Notes: a model not told the origin generated them from the sequence alone. A DNA stretch of 64,000 nucleotides from Telopea speciosissima (GCF_018873765.1 NC_057923.1:10242413-10306412); one strand, 5' to 3'. Positions 25,258 through 36,944 are shown, counted from the stretch's first letter. A program made the numbers and translations.

Positions 25258-25277
25258 AGTCCCCAGTGGAGTCGCCA
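25258..25277 (-). other. Primer-binding site of the LTR retrotransposon
   Basis: One base inside the 5' LTR, the minus strand reads TGGCGACTCCACTGGGGACT. It begins TGG, as expected for a sequence complementary to a tRNA 3' CCA end. Ogre elements are known to use an Arg tRNA, and this sequence looks like that type, but I have not matched it to a tRNA. Confidence 0.7.
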
Positions 25278-25278
25278 C

Positions 25279-28200
25279 TGTAGGTGCAGCGGACGGAGGG
25301 TCGCTAGCGTGCACCCGGGGGGAAAGAAAGAAAACGGAAAAATGGGAGTCGCCACCTAGATTTAGGGTCTAGGACCCATGAATGGTGCCCCTCCTTCGCA
25401 GAAGGGGCGCTAAATTAACTCCAATGACTCAATGGATGGTCTGCCCCAGATCTCTGGGTAAGTGTCAAGTTACGGGCTGGGAAGGTGTTAGGCACCCAAC
25501 AACCGCCCGGCCGACGGCCGGTCTTCTTAGACCAAACTCTGTTGTGTACTGTTGTGTTATACATATTATGCACCTAATTAAACTAATTTTTTTTGAAGAT
25601 TTATTTATTAACTTGATTGAAATTTATGAACCTAATTAGGCTAATTAAGATTAATGTTTTAATCCTAATTAGGCTAATTAAGATTAATGTTTTAATCCTA
25701 ATTACAACTCCTAAGTTTGATGATTATGTACATTATGCATCCTAATTAAGCTAATTAATGGATTTTACCTAAATTAGAAAGCCTAACTCTATGGTCAAAA
25801 ACATGATTGACTGTAAAAAAGAAAACCAAGTTTAATTATATTGTGGAAAAGGACAATCATTGATAAGCAAAACAGCTCATAGGCCAAAATAGCCAAAATT
25901 ATGAAAATACCATTAAATGACCAAAATATGTACAAAGGCATGAAATCATATTTAAATACTGTAAATAAGCAGAACATGATTAAATAACCTTAATCATCAT
26001 GCATTTGGATCATCAAGAGCACATGAAATGGTAAGGAAATGTGGGGTGGTAAAAATTACCAAAATGCCCCTGTTATGGCAAACATGTAGAAAATGCTTGA
26101 TAATTCATGAAAATGTTGACTTATGCTTAAAACATGTTTATTAATGTCAAAACATGCAGCAAAAATAGCAGGAGCCTTTTCGGGGTCCTAAACAAGGTTT
26201 AGTCACGAAATGACAAAAATGCCCCTACGGGCAAAATGGTAAAAGTGTCAAAAGACACTTAGAATCATTGTAGGCATTGAAAGTGATGTTAAACATCCTA
26301 AAATGACTGAACAAACCAAATGATATTTTCAGAATGATAGTCTGGGCCCACATTTGATAAATTACCAAAACACCCCCGAGGGGCGAAAATGATTTTTTAT
26401 GCATATTTGTCAAGCATGATGGTCACGTATGCATATGAAAACATCCTAAAACATTCTACAACAGCATGTCATGCATGGAAAACATTTTTCTTATTTTTCC
26501 AGAATTTTTCATTATAATTAGAAAAATGACATTTATACCCCTAAATGAGGTGGGAAACGTATATAAAAACTATCAAACATACATGTCAGTGGATAATGAT
26601 TCCATAAATCAAGCATGATGAAATATGCATTCTATAATTTTTTAATGTGTTTTTATGCATTTATACTATTTTTAATATTTTCTGAAATGCTGAAAAAGAA
26701 GGGAAAACAAAGAAAAATACAATATCCCCATCATAGATCCGAATTGGATCAAACCAGAGCCCATTCCTACTAATCAAAGCATGATATTTAACATGGACAT
26801 ACTAACTTTGTCCAAATACCGGCCCACATGTTCAGGTTTTACAAAATCCGAAATCCTTCACAGGGGTAAAAATGTCACAAAAAAATGATTTGGAGCTTGA
26901 GAAAATTAATGAATATCAAACATAGTGGCAAACATCATCCCTGAAAATTTCATAATTTTATCACTCATGAATTATTTTTAACATTTTTATAACTGAAAAA
27001 CAACCTTTGTTGTAAAGAAAATCAAAACAAATGCTTAAAAATAAGTAACAAAATATGGGAAAATACCCTTGAAGCGTGGAAGTGCCTAGGCTCAGCTTTA
27101 GTAACCTTGTTTGACAGTGAATAGTCGCCGGAAACCTCCAAAAGCCGCTCCAAGTGTGATTGCTTCGAATGGCAAAAGTGGTGAAGAAGGGGTATTTATG
27201 GAATTTTATATCAGTAATGAAGCATAACCTATGGATGAGAAAACCATGGTTGGAAAGAGGGGATCAAGGACTGCATGAAGGTAATTTTTCACTAATTTTG
27301 TTCCGTCCCTAAACCCTCCAAATGACCTCCTATTTATAGGAGAAAATCTGTTCGAGGAAAGGTCTCAAAGACCCTTGGGGCCTTAATGGTTGGGGATAAG
27401 GTGAGTGATGGGCTCGCTGGGCTTGCGTGTGCTTAGGCCTGCTGGGCAGCCTAGGTCGGTGCAGCCTTACCCTGGCTCAGGCAAGTGGGCATGGGGCCAT
27501 GTGTGGCTCAGCCTAAATGGTGGGGGCTTGTCCCCTGCCGACAGTCCAGCTGGGCCGGGTCAGACTGGGTTGCTTCGGTTCGGGTCAGCTCAGTTTGCCC
27601 CCACCTTTTTTTGTTTTATATTTATTTTTTAATAAACCATTTAAAGATTCCATTTTAAAGGTCCACGTTCAAATGCTAATATCTTTAAAACTAAATGGCC
27701 GATTTTGATGCACCACATATCGCCGCGAAGGTCTCAACACGTACTTTCCATCCGTGTGGCAGATATGGCCTGATTTTTCCTAAAAATGGCATGGATATCG
27801 AGAAAAACACATAAGTGGTGTTTCACGCGGATCAAGGTCCAAATGATACCAAAATTACATGAAATTTTACGTGTAAGCACAATATGACCAAATAAAGTTA
27901 TCCAAATGATTTTAGGTCACATCGGGTGGCTCGGGTACCAAGAACCATACCAAGGGCAAAACGGTCATTTTCATAAAAGTTACTCGATTTGGCCAAAACT
28001 TTACGTGAAAGCTTAATATGACTAAATGAGGTCATCCAAAGTATTTCAGACTAAATTGGGTGGTCCAGATATCGAGAATCGTGCCAGGGGCAAAACTGTC
28101 ATTTTCATGAAAGGTGTTGGATTTGGGTGAAACTTCAAATGTGAACTTAAAAAAATGGTTAAATACGGCTATGTTAAGGGTTTAGGCTCTATTTGGGACA

Positions 28201-28325
28201 ATGTGGTTACAAAATGTGGGGTAGGGGTAATTTGATAATTCTTGCCATTCAGTCACCACACGAGTTACGAACTTTACCATCATTGCCAAGACACACTTCC
28301 CAGGTGTCAAAATGTGGTATCTACA
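25279..28325 (-). repeat. 5' LTR of the 14.7-kb element
   Basis: 3,047 bp. On the minus strand it starts TGTAGATACCACATTTTGAC and ends CGCTGCACCTACA. Compared with the other LTR it has a second copy of a ~33-bp unit (AGGCTAATTAAGATTAATG..) near 25637-25702, and about 33 bp (GCGTGCACCCGGGGGGAAAG..) near 25308-25345 that the other lacks. Otherwise there are only a few differences per hundred bases by eye. A CCTATTTATAGG phrase near 27329 on the plus strand (TATAAATA on the minus strand) may be its TATA box. Confidence 0.92.
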
Positions 28326-28443
28326 CTCGGGCACATGAACAAATCCATGGAGCACAAAAGCTACAATTTTTTGCGGACAAAAAACCCTAAACACCCACAG
28401 AACGGGCCCACCACTCCCCAACACAGCTTCGCAGGACTGGTCC

Positions 28444-31317
28444 TGTTATACCCGCACCCCAGGAATATAATTAATTATTATTTCTTCCTCGTGACGTGTA
28501 GATACCGCTGCCATGTATGCTGATGACCTGTTCTCCATGATGGTCAAACCCATCTACAAAATCATTGACCACGGTACGGGTTTGCCTGTGGAGGAAAGAT
28601 TCCTCAACCGACAGTGGGGGAAGTTCGTCGATGGAAACTTCGTCGACTATCCTCCAAGTACCAACCCGAAAAGCGAAGAGTTTAGGAGAGAGCATCCGGG
28701 ACCGTCACCTCAATTGGACACTTCGTTCAGTGATGAACTTGGCATTGCTGTGGCGAAGCTATTCGGAGTCATGGGTGACAAACCATGACGGCTAAGAAGT
28801 ATGTTCCTAACCCTTTTCTTTTGTTGTTTATCCTTTCTTTGATGTCCTCGAAGTACGGGTCAAGGTTTGGACCGCCCGGACTATTTCTTTAGTGAAGGGA
28901 ATATTTTTTTATTGTGGGTCCCACTTACTTAGGGAAGCTTGTGTGAGGGACTAATGACCCCATATTAGGTGGACCCTATTCTTTAATAATCTTCTTTCCT
29001 ATTTAGAACCAATGGGTCAACCCATTTGGCTTAATGACCCATTTAACTTAAAGTGACCCATTTAACTGATGGACCCAAGAATGGGTTTATTCTATTTTCT
29101 TGCCCAACCAAATGGACCTTAAGCCCCCCCACTTACCATAAATAGAACTAATGGGGCATTCATTGGCCTTTAATTCTCCCATCTACCCTAAACGTGGAAG
29201 AGAGAAAGAAGGAAGGAGAAAAGGAGGAAGGAAGGTGGAGGAGCTTGGCTGGAAGCTTGAGGCCTCACCTTTTGGAGCCCTCAACGTGAAACTCCTCTAT
29301 CTTGGGGGTAGGTAAGTAATTAAAACCCACCTCTCTTCTTCTATTTGGGTTTTGGGTTTTGGGGTTTGGGAAATGGGAAAGACTTGACCTAGGGTTCCAC
29401 TTGGAACCCAAGGATCAATTGAAACCTCTAACCTAGGCTACTGTGGAGTTGTTGCAGTCCATTACTGGCCCTAAGACTCACAATCTCATTCTATTTGAAA
29501 GACCTAGGATTTCTTCCCTTTTATGCCTTAGAATAGGTTCTCCTTGGTTTCCCCTCTTGAATCCCTTGGGTTGTATGGACCTAATGTGGTCTTAGAATCC
29601 TAATGGACCTAAAGGGGAAACACCTTTGAAGTCTCCATACCTTTAAACCCCTTAGGAAAGGAACCCTTGGTGAGAAACCCCTTGAATTTTGGACTTGCAA
29701 GTATGAGGTTTTACATGTGGTTTTAAGACCTACGAGAAACCACCCTGAAATTTATCTTCCTGAGTAAGCCTTTGTTAAAGTCGGATTTACGTGCGGTTTC
29801 ATGTTCTGAGAAAAATCACCCATAAAATCGCACTTGACCGAGACCTTCCTGAGCCTCTGGAAAGCTAGGATTTACATGCGGTTTCAGGAATTAGGCATGA
29901 GACCACCCATAAAACTACCCTGTCTCTGAAACCTTATACTTAGAGGAATTAAGAGAGACCTTTTGGGGATCCTTCCCTTCTCTTGTTTAACCCTATTCTC
30001 ACTCTTTCTTTAGGTTTAAAATTCCCATCTTGTGACGTGTTACTTAATTGCGGCAACAACTTGTAACTTCGAGGCATAACATATATTGTGAGTGAGTTTG
30101 GTTGTTGTTTGGGCTTGTTATTATTAAATGTACATGTACCATGCTAGTAGTATATATTTTATTAAGCATAATTGTGCATTTTGCATACTTTTAATACTTG
30201 ATGGATATAATGATGTTCTGGTTGATTTCCATTTCTTATTGGGTTACGGTGTCGGTGAATGCTGGTGCTGGAACCCCAAAATATATATATAATACATTTG
30301 ATTGAATGTCATATTGAACTGTATGTGCCGTGCTGTGCTGGTACCCGGGTGCTAGATGGAATGGGACGTTGATGCACCTAGAATACCTCTCGGGATGATA
30401 GAACTTGCATGTAGTATATCTGCGGCTAGGACTTGGCACCCTTATGCTACGACCTTTACCAACAGGGGTTTAGGTGTTGGATAACCAAAACCCGGATTCT
30501 GTGGTGTGAGAGAGAGCCAATCATGGTAGTGATGGTTATCGGGGTCTGCCAATGGGAAGTTTTGGTGGCTTTGTCCGGCGTAGGCCTCCGAGTGACAATT
30601 GAGGTTTCATTGTGACGATGACTGAAGTGACCCACAGTGTTACCCGAGTTGTCATAGTAGCATATACCTCTGACTTAGTTGTGTAATAGGTGGAGAAATA
30701 GAATTAACATGTGCATGCATCATTGGACTATGTGAATTACGTGTTTGTGCATCCCCATCCCCTCACTGGCTCAGTGGAGCTAACCCCATCGTGTACACAT
30801 TTTTTTAGACTATGATGCAGATGGCGGGAATCTTGCGGGACTTGAAGTCCAGCCCTTGGGATACGATGACATTGGTACAGGGGAGCCGAAAGTCGTGTTA
30901 GAGAAACATGGTGACGGGTATCCTTGTGATGATTACACCTACGGGCCGTGAGAATATTTGGGACTTGATCCCTTTTTGATTACTTTTGGGGCTTAGGCCC
31001 ATGTATAAACATTTACTATTATACCCTTTTAATAGTTATTAGATGGTCATGGGAAATGTATTTATCTACAGTACTTTATCATTTAGCCTTTGAACATCTT
31101 GTAACTATTTGATTATATACGCTTCCGCAAAACTACTGATCATTTTGTAATGTAATATTCCCTTTCCGTATTCTGATATTATATTGCTTTAATATTAGTT
31201 ATGACAGTGCATTGGGACACTGTGTCAGTGATCCGGACGGCTTAGTAGGATGACACACGTCGTCCTAGTCACCCCTTATAACGTATTATATTCCTTGTCT
31301 GAAATGGGGGCGTGATA
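28444..31317 (+). mobile_element. Solo LTR, 2.9 kb, Gypsy-type
   Basis: It starts TGTTATACCCGCACCCCAGG and ends GGGGGCGTGATA (TG...TA, the terminal CA probably mutated). A perfect 5-bp duplication GGTCC flanks it (28439-28443, 31318-31322). The start and the phrase CACTGGCTCAGTGGAGCTAACCCCATCGTGTA near the 3' side are typical of plant Gypsy (Tekay/Del-like) LTRs, which sets the plus orientation. No internal region remains. It carries a 91-codon open frame near its start (separate entry). Confidence 0.87.
28513..28788 (+). CDS. Unidentified 91-codon open frame inside a solo LTR
   Basis: ATG to TGA, protein-like in composition: MYADDLFSMMVKPIYKIIDH at the start, then an Arg/Asp-rich middle with a DYPPSTNPKS segment, ending in IAVAKLFGVMGDKP. 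There is no transmembrane segment or known motif. Starting 69 bp into the LTR, it would lie in the U3 region upstream of the element's own transcript start. It may be captured host coding sequence or chance. I do not recognise the family. Confidence 0.3.
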   Translation: MYADDLFSMMVKPIYKIIDHGTGLPVEERFLNRQWGKFVDGNFVDYPPSTNPKSEEFRREHPGPSPQLDTSFSDELGIAVAKLFGVMGDKP

Positions 31318-31322
31318 GGTCC

Positions 31323-32014
31323 AGCCTCACAACCAATCGTAGTTCCACTGTGCCCGAGCGCAGGTCGGCAAATCCACAAGAGCCAACAGCGAAGACTGAG
31401 GCGCCAGCGCCGGTACTATCCCAAACGAAGTCAAGGAGCTCGCTGTGGGTGTCCAAGGCCTTGAGATTGAGGATACAGAGAGTGCCAGCGGAGTCGCTGC
31501 CAGAGAGCCCGATACTCTTAAACTTAGATTCATTCCTGACAAACGATAAGGAGAGCCCCAACACCAACACCAACTCCTCCCTAACATACAAATCAGGATC
31601 TCTGGTGTCGTCAACGACGGCGATGAGGATGAGTACGCCAACAACCTGATGGTCGAAGATCCAAAGCGTGAAGGTGGTATTGCTGCCGGAGATGCCGTCA
31701 GAAATGCACCAGATGCAGAGGAAGTCTGTTGCCTTGCGCTCTATGTCCCAGAAGGTGAGGTCAAAATTGGAGGTGCCGGAGCGCTTGGCCTCCGCCTTGC
31801 TGTTCAGGTTGCCGTTGAGATGTTTGTTGAGCTCCACACATTCGTTGCCACCAGATCTGGTCTCACCGTCTGGGTCGGTGTCTTCTTCGGTGGTGGTTCC
31901 GATAGTCATGATGGAAGAGATGAGGAGGAAAAAATGAGAAAGGGAAAGAAACATGCACAAGTCGGACGAGATACACGCACGGCGACGGAAGAAGGGAAAA
32001 AAAGGAAAACCCAA
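31323..32014 (-). CDS. Unidentified coding-like exon, truncated by an LTR insertion
   Basis: A long minus-strand frame uses many C-ending codons (ATC, GAC, ACC), unlike its AT-rich surroundings. Either 32014 or the internal ATG at 31909 (MTIGTTTEEDTDPDGETRSG) could start it; the second is more likely, because the sequence upstream reads like a pyrimidine-rich leader. The rest contains SNFDLTFWDIERKATDFLC, TRDPDLYVREELVLVLGLSL and SGSDSAGTLCILNLKALDTH. I cannot assign a family. The frame runs into the solo LTR at 31317. If both LTR insertions are removed it stays open through 28443-28326 and into 13619. It is probably the 5' exon of a disrupted gene. Confidence 0.42.
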
Positions 32015-32071
32015 AGCGATAGGGTTTTTTCCTCGCTGAACGGCGGAAGAAGGGAAAAAAAGGAAAATAAC

Positions 32072-32104
32072 TAATAGAGAGGGAGAGAGAGAGAGAGAGA
32101 GACT
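32072..32104. repeat. GA microsatellite in the presumed 5' leader
   Basis: An (AG)n run on the plus strand is CT-rich when read with the minus-strand exon, a common feature of plant 5' untranslated regions. It supports a transcription start somewhere above 32100. Confidence 0.6.
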
Positions 32105-33265
32105 TCTACCATAGACTTCTGATTATTGATGTATTCCTCTAATTCTCTGTAGCTCTCTGGGTCGAGCTCTATTGACCAAGACCAGAGCAAATGCTTCTTT
32201 TGCTCACTCGTATTCCAAAAAGAACTTCCCTTTTACGTCTTCAGTAGTTTCCTCTAAATTTTGGATTCCAATGAAACGAAACCCTCCTTATCTCTCACAA
32301 CTGGCTTGCTTGAGAATCTGAAATTTGTACAATGAAACTTTTGTAAATGAAGAAAGATTGTAGAGAGACATCATTTTATTTCTCTTCAGATAAATTTTTA
32401 GGCTTTTTGCGTTTGAATGGACCGATTATTGGAACATGAGGTGTTTGATGAAATGCCTGAACATTCTAAAATCTAGTATGCGTTTTAACTAAACATCCAA
32501 ATTCCAAACAAGGGTCACTACTCGCTTGATCATTTCACAGCCACTTGTGAGAGGGCGTAGCCGCGTAGGAGAACATGATCAGGGAACATTCTTTTTCCCT
32601 TTATTAAATTATTACTTATTAACACTAATCATGACCAATAAATTACATCCCTACATAAAGTTATTGAAGCAAATGCCAATTAACTTAGTAACAAATATAA
32701 CTAGTTGAAACAAAAAGGAAAAGACGTCCGGGGAACCCAAGGTCAGCCATCTAGATGACCCCCACTTAGGAGTATCTAAACACCTCTATAGGTGTATATA
32801 GAACTAGACAGCTTCTTCTAATGGCACATTTTTTTATTCTTAAAATTTATCTAAGATAAGGATATAAAAAGTTTTCAAAAATATTTTGAAAGTGATATAT
32901 CAATGTGTCATTTTCAAAAGGTGTTATTGTCATGCATATTTTTTTAGTATACATGTGAAATTAAATATTACCCTCATAGAAAAAATTTGTATATTATACT
33001 AAAAAAGGAAAAAAAAAAAGGTTATAAATTACTTGATACCTTAAAGGGTGTCATAAGAAAGTCCTAAAATTATGGTGTTGCTTATTATAGTCTCTCTCCC
33101 TCCTTAGAAGGGGAATTTTTTTTTGGTAAATAAATATCCATTTTTGTATGTTTACATAATTTTATATTCAAGTAACATGGTATGGATAAATGCATATATA
33201 GAGAATCACTTGGTTTGAAATTTGCTTCATATCCTCCCCACAAATATGAACTCCGGTTGAATGAT
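32105..33265. other. Intergenic, no gene seen
   Basis: This would hold the promoter of the minus-strand exon at its left end. The rest is AT-rich with no coding-like frame. Confidence 0.4.
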
Positions 33266-33359
33266 GAATATATACTTTGATATTCTACCAACCAAAAAAA
33301 AAAAAAGAATATATGCTTTGATAGATTTTTTTTCCGGTAATAATATGTTTTGATAGATT
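33266..33359. mobile_element. Two ultra-truncated LINE insertions at one target site
   Basis: GAATATATACTTTGATA (33266-33282) is repeated as GAATATATGCTTTGATA (33307-33323), enclosing only TTCTACCAACC plus an A run. Next, ATATGCTTTGATAGATT (33311-33327) is repeated as ATATGTTTTGATAGATT (33343-33359), enclosing a T run plus CCGGTAAT, which on the minus strand is ATTACCGG plus A's. TTCTACC.. and TTACCGG plus poly-A are plant LINE 3' ends. Both therefore look like 5'-truncated insertions of about 15-24 nt with target duplications, in opposite orientations. Confidence 0.65.
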
Positions 33360-34112
33360 GTATGGCCTAAAATTCAATTGGGAGAAAGAACGCTATTTGG
33401 CCATGCAGCGCACACTACCCCTGCGCCCATACACAGGGGCGCTCGTAATGACCGCCGCATCCCTTAGAAAGATAGAAATAACCAAGGGTGCGACAATCAT
33501 TTCACGTGCCCCTATGTCTGGACTTAGGGATGGCATGTGTTGCACGATTCTTAATTTGATATAATTTATTTTTGAAAGATGATCTTACAAATCCCCTCTT
33601 CATAATTAAGAAGGATTTAATAATTTGACAAATACTTCATAATAACATTAATATTAATTTTTTCCCCTCTAATTTAAAGAAATTTTAAGAATAAGAAGAG
33701 ACACAATCAAAAGAAGATTTCAACTTTTTATCTCACCAATTTGGTAAACGATAAGATGCACCCATATGTATGTATAACAATTGACAAAAATAGTGTGAAA
33801 ATAATAACTTTTGCCTCACTTTTGTATTCAACACAAATTAACTATGTTAGTTAATAATAGTGTTTTAGTGAGCCGTGAATGGCACATGGCTTGCATGTGT
33901 TTGAATGGGCATGGTAACATGTTCAAGCCCGGATCCGATTCGATTCCAAGAACTAGACACTTTAGGTAGATCTGGTCAAGAATCAACCCGAATTGAGAAG
34001 TGGTGTTAGTCTCTTCTTATAGTAAGTACTAAGTAGTAACATGGGGTTCACATGCGCGTGTTGGAATTGGCACATGGAAAAGATAATGCTTGTCGATAGA
34101 AATCTCCTTATC

Positions 34113-34503
34113 TATTTTTTGGGTAAAGGGGAGATTTATTGAGAAGCGGTGTGTGTACAACCAGCAGCTTCAGCCCTACAAAGTTGCTGAAGCCACTGCA
34201 TGGAATGTGGTCAATCTGTCACACACACAATAGACAGGGCCTTCCTGGCTAGGGCATCTGATATAACATTTATAGCCCTAGCAACAAGAGAAAAAGAAAT
34301 CGAAGAGAAAGAAGCCGAGAGATTCACCACATCTTCCACCTCCCAACTCGAGGATTTCTCTCCATTGAGAAAACCAACCGCATCAGAGCAATCCGACTCC
34401 ACTAGGATGTGATCAAAGTTCATCTCCAAAGCTAACAACAGAGCACATCTAATAGCAAGAACCTCCCCAAGAACAACCGAACCAAAGTGAAGGGGTATAG
34501 AAC
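34113..34503 (-). mobile_element. 5'-truncated LINE with RNase H domain
   Basis: A perfect 14-bp duplication GAAATCTCCTTATC (34099-34112, 34504-34517) flanks a minus-strand segment ending TTTACCC plus A's. The segment encodes the LINE RNase H-like tail (GSVVLGEVLAIRCALLLALE, ILVESDCSDAV, ARAINVISDALAR), with the conserved Glu and Asp positions still recognisable and a stop near 34211. The reading frame above 34517 is host flank, not LINE. At 391 bp it is a classic dead-on-arrival copy. Confidence 0.87.
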
Positions 34504-34674
34504 GAAATCTCCTTATCAGCACGGCCTTATTGCCACTCCACATTTGCGGCAATTCAAAGCTGGGCTAAGCCCATCCAAGCCCACCCAAACCTAACATTTA
34601 CAACAAATGAAGAAGCTGAGTTAGAGCTAGGTATCATAAATAAGTCGGGTTGGTTTTGAGATGTCTCTCTCAAT

Positions 34675-35013
34675 TAAGGGTGTCAATTGGGCGGTTCAGT
34701 TTGATTTGTTTTTTCCCCGATTTAGGTGTAAGTTTTAGGGAAATTGAAACCGAACCAATAAGGACTTTCGGTTCGGTTTTGGTTTTGGTTGGACGAGTTT
34801 GGTTCAGTTTGTGATATCAGTTTCAATTCGGTTTGAAAATCGGGTATAAACTAGTTTTGAGTAGGATTACGTAGGGTTTTTAGGGTTTGGGAGGTCGGTT
34901 TCAGTGTTGGTTCGGTCCTCTCGGTCGATAAGGCTGCGGTTTGGTTTGGATTGGGCTCAATCGGGTTGGTCCACGCCGATTTGCTCTGTTCGGTTTAGGT
35001 TTTGACACCCTTA
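34675..35013. mobile_element. hAT-type MITE, TAAGGGTGTCAA termini
   Basis: It runs from TAAGGGTGTCAAT to TTTTGACACCCTTA and is flanked by a perfect 8-bp duplication CTCTCAAT (34667-34674, 35014-35021), as expected for the hAT superfamily. The 339-bp interior is almost wholly degenerate GGTTCGGTTT-type short repeats in both orientations. No transposase. Confidence 0.88.
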
Positions 35014-35021
35014 CTCTCAAT

Positions 35022-36278
35022 GGTTTTAGAATTAAAAGACCAATTTGGAACAGAAGTTGGAACACGGCATGGCAGTCGGCGACACGTTCGGCCCATTCCA
35101 TGGATGGTCGGCTCGATTTGGTTTTTTCTGATCAATTATCCTTCATTATATCAGTAAACCGGATTGGGTCTATTCAATGGTAATCAACCCTGACATCATT
35201 TTCTTTCATGCTGGGCCATCGGTGTAAACGAAGCTTATACATTAAAATGGTGATTGTAACGTGTAAGAGTTGCTTCGAAGTAATATCAGACAAATTTTTT
35301 TTTCCATCTTTTGAGTCTAAAAGAAAGAAAAGGAAGACCCATGACTAAGTAAGTCATTATCATGAGAATTAACATCAACAAACAATTAAGTGGTGGTAAT
35401 TGATTTAAGAGATTGATATCTGGATGGGTTTTTGTCAATAAACCTATTTGACTAAGACATTGCTTCTTGGAAGTCTATGGTTGAACAAACCACAAGCAAT
35501 GACGTATTGACCGTTCATCTCCCTATTATGGCCACTAATTTTGTAGAGAGAAAGAGAGAGATGTTGAGGATTGATGTCTTGCATTCTATCGTTTGGGTTG
35601 TGGGTCAACTAGAAAAATTTTTAGGGTTTGCATCGAAGTAGTTTTGGAAATTATATCTTTTCATTTTCCCTTTAAATTAGTAGCGATGAGGATTATTAGG
35701 ATTATAGAGATTTCTTTGTAGACAGGGAGGCATGAGGTAGAAAGTGTGCAAACTCTATTCTCCATAGCTAGTGAAGACAGTCTCATCTTACAGTAGATGT
35801 AGACACTTTGTCGAACCATGTACATCCTTATGTCGTAATTATATATTATGTTTTCTGTATCGTGAATAACTTTCAGTTTAACAAGAGAATGTTATTTGGT
35901 CTTTTCATATCACATGTAAAAGAGTCTAACTCAACCATATGATCCAACATATACGGGGTTTTCTCTTATTTAAGCTAGGTTCTTGTACTACATCTAATAA
36001 ATATATGTTTTACGTACAATTAGCTAATGACATTTGTCCCTAAGCATAAATATACAGGTAGGTGATCCAAACTCATAAAAACGACTATTCTAATACATTA
36101 AAATGATATTTGAATCAAACTAGCTAGTTTGAAATTCTACCGCATGCTTACATTATAATGTGGACACATTTCTACCTGTTTGGAAATACTTGGTCCAAAC
36201 TTCAAAAGCCCAGCCATATATTTGACTCTTATATACATGAACGTACATCACAAGATTTGAGTAGGTCAAGAATCTATC
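35022..36278. other. Intergenic, no gene seen
   Basis: AT-rich sequence without a coding-like frame or definable repeat. Confidence 0.4.
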
Positions 36279-36761
36279 TAAGGGTGTCAATATGTTCAGT
36301 TTTGGTTTTGTCGGTTTGATTATTGTTCAATTCGAAATATGATATATAGAAATTGAAAACAAATAAGAGCTTCTTTTCCAAACCACAATCACATTGGCAC
36401 GGTTAAGTTTCGGTTTGGTTTTTATTTCGATCCATATTAGGTCCACTATTTGGTTTTGACTTGATTAATATTTGGTTAGGGTTTTTATTTAAGTGTTTGG
36501 GCAAACTTTTTACATCTTCACCAAATTTTTTCCAAACATTAAAAAAGAATATAATTTATCATCCACCATATTGATTAACAAATTTTAAAATAAAATAATT
36601 TATTCGATTCCTAATTCAAACTCAACCATTAAACTGAAATCAAACCAAACCAAGAAAAGATTGCATATTTTGAAACCATAATTGAAGCGATTTGTTTTGG
36701 GTCAATTAGGTTTTAAACGGTTAGTTTCGGTTTTAGTTTCAATTCTAAATTAACACCTATA
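36279..36761. mobile_element. Degenerate hAT-type MITE of the same family
   Basis: The left end TAAGGGTGTCAAT matches the element at 34675. The right end ATTAACACCTATA is a decayed partner. The interior is again GGTTTTGGTTTCGGTTT-like. No clear 8-bp duplication remains. Confidence 0.6.
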
Positions 36762-36944
36762 AAGTTAAATAGCTCAATACCATGGTAATTAAATCTTCTT
36801 ACATGAAGATTTTATTTAGATCAGTATAATCAGGGACAAGGCTGTGTTACCCAATAATACAATTAGGAAAAAGGCAGTGTGTCCAATATGTGTCTTCTTC
36901 TATCCCATCCTTTTGGAAAAGATCCCCTTGCCCTCATGTGTCCA

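Larger units (their letters stand above)
13625..28325 (-). mobile_element. 14.7-kb LTR retrotransposon, non-autonomous, Ogre/Tat-like
   Basis: Two near-identical ~3-kb direct repeats starting TGTAGGTGCAGCGG and ending TCTACA enclose 8.7 kb. They are flanked by a perfect 5-bp duplication, CTCGG (13620-13624 and 28326-28330). A primer-binding site abuts the right-hand LTR and a purine tract abuts the left-hand one, so the element runs on the minus strand. A decayed gag with a zinc knuckle sits at the 5' side. No protease, reverse transcriptase, RNase H or integrase is visible, and the gag-to-3'-LTR space is filled with tandem arrays and a nested solo LTR. This resembles the TR-GAG/LARD state of Ogre/Tat Gypsy elements; the lineage is inferred from gag, PBS position, LTR size and arrays. 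Confidence 0.9.

Noticed and set aside
31649..32074. 141-codon plus-strand frame opposite the 31.3-kb exon
   Set aside because: Codon pattern and the CT-rich leader favour the minus strand; the plus frame ends in A-rich simple sequence.
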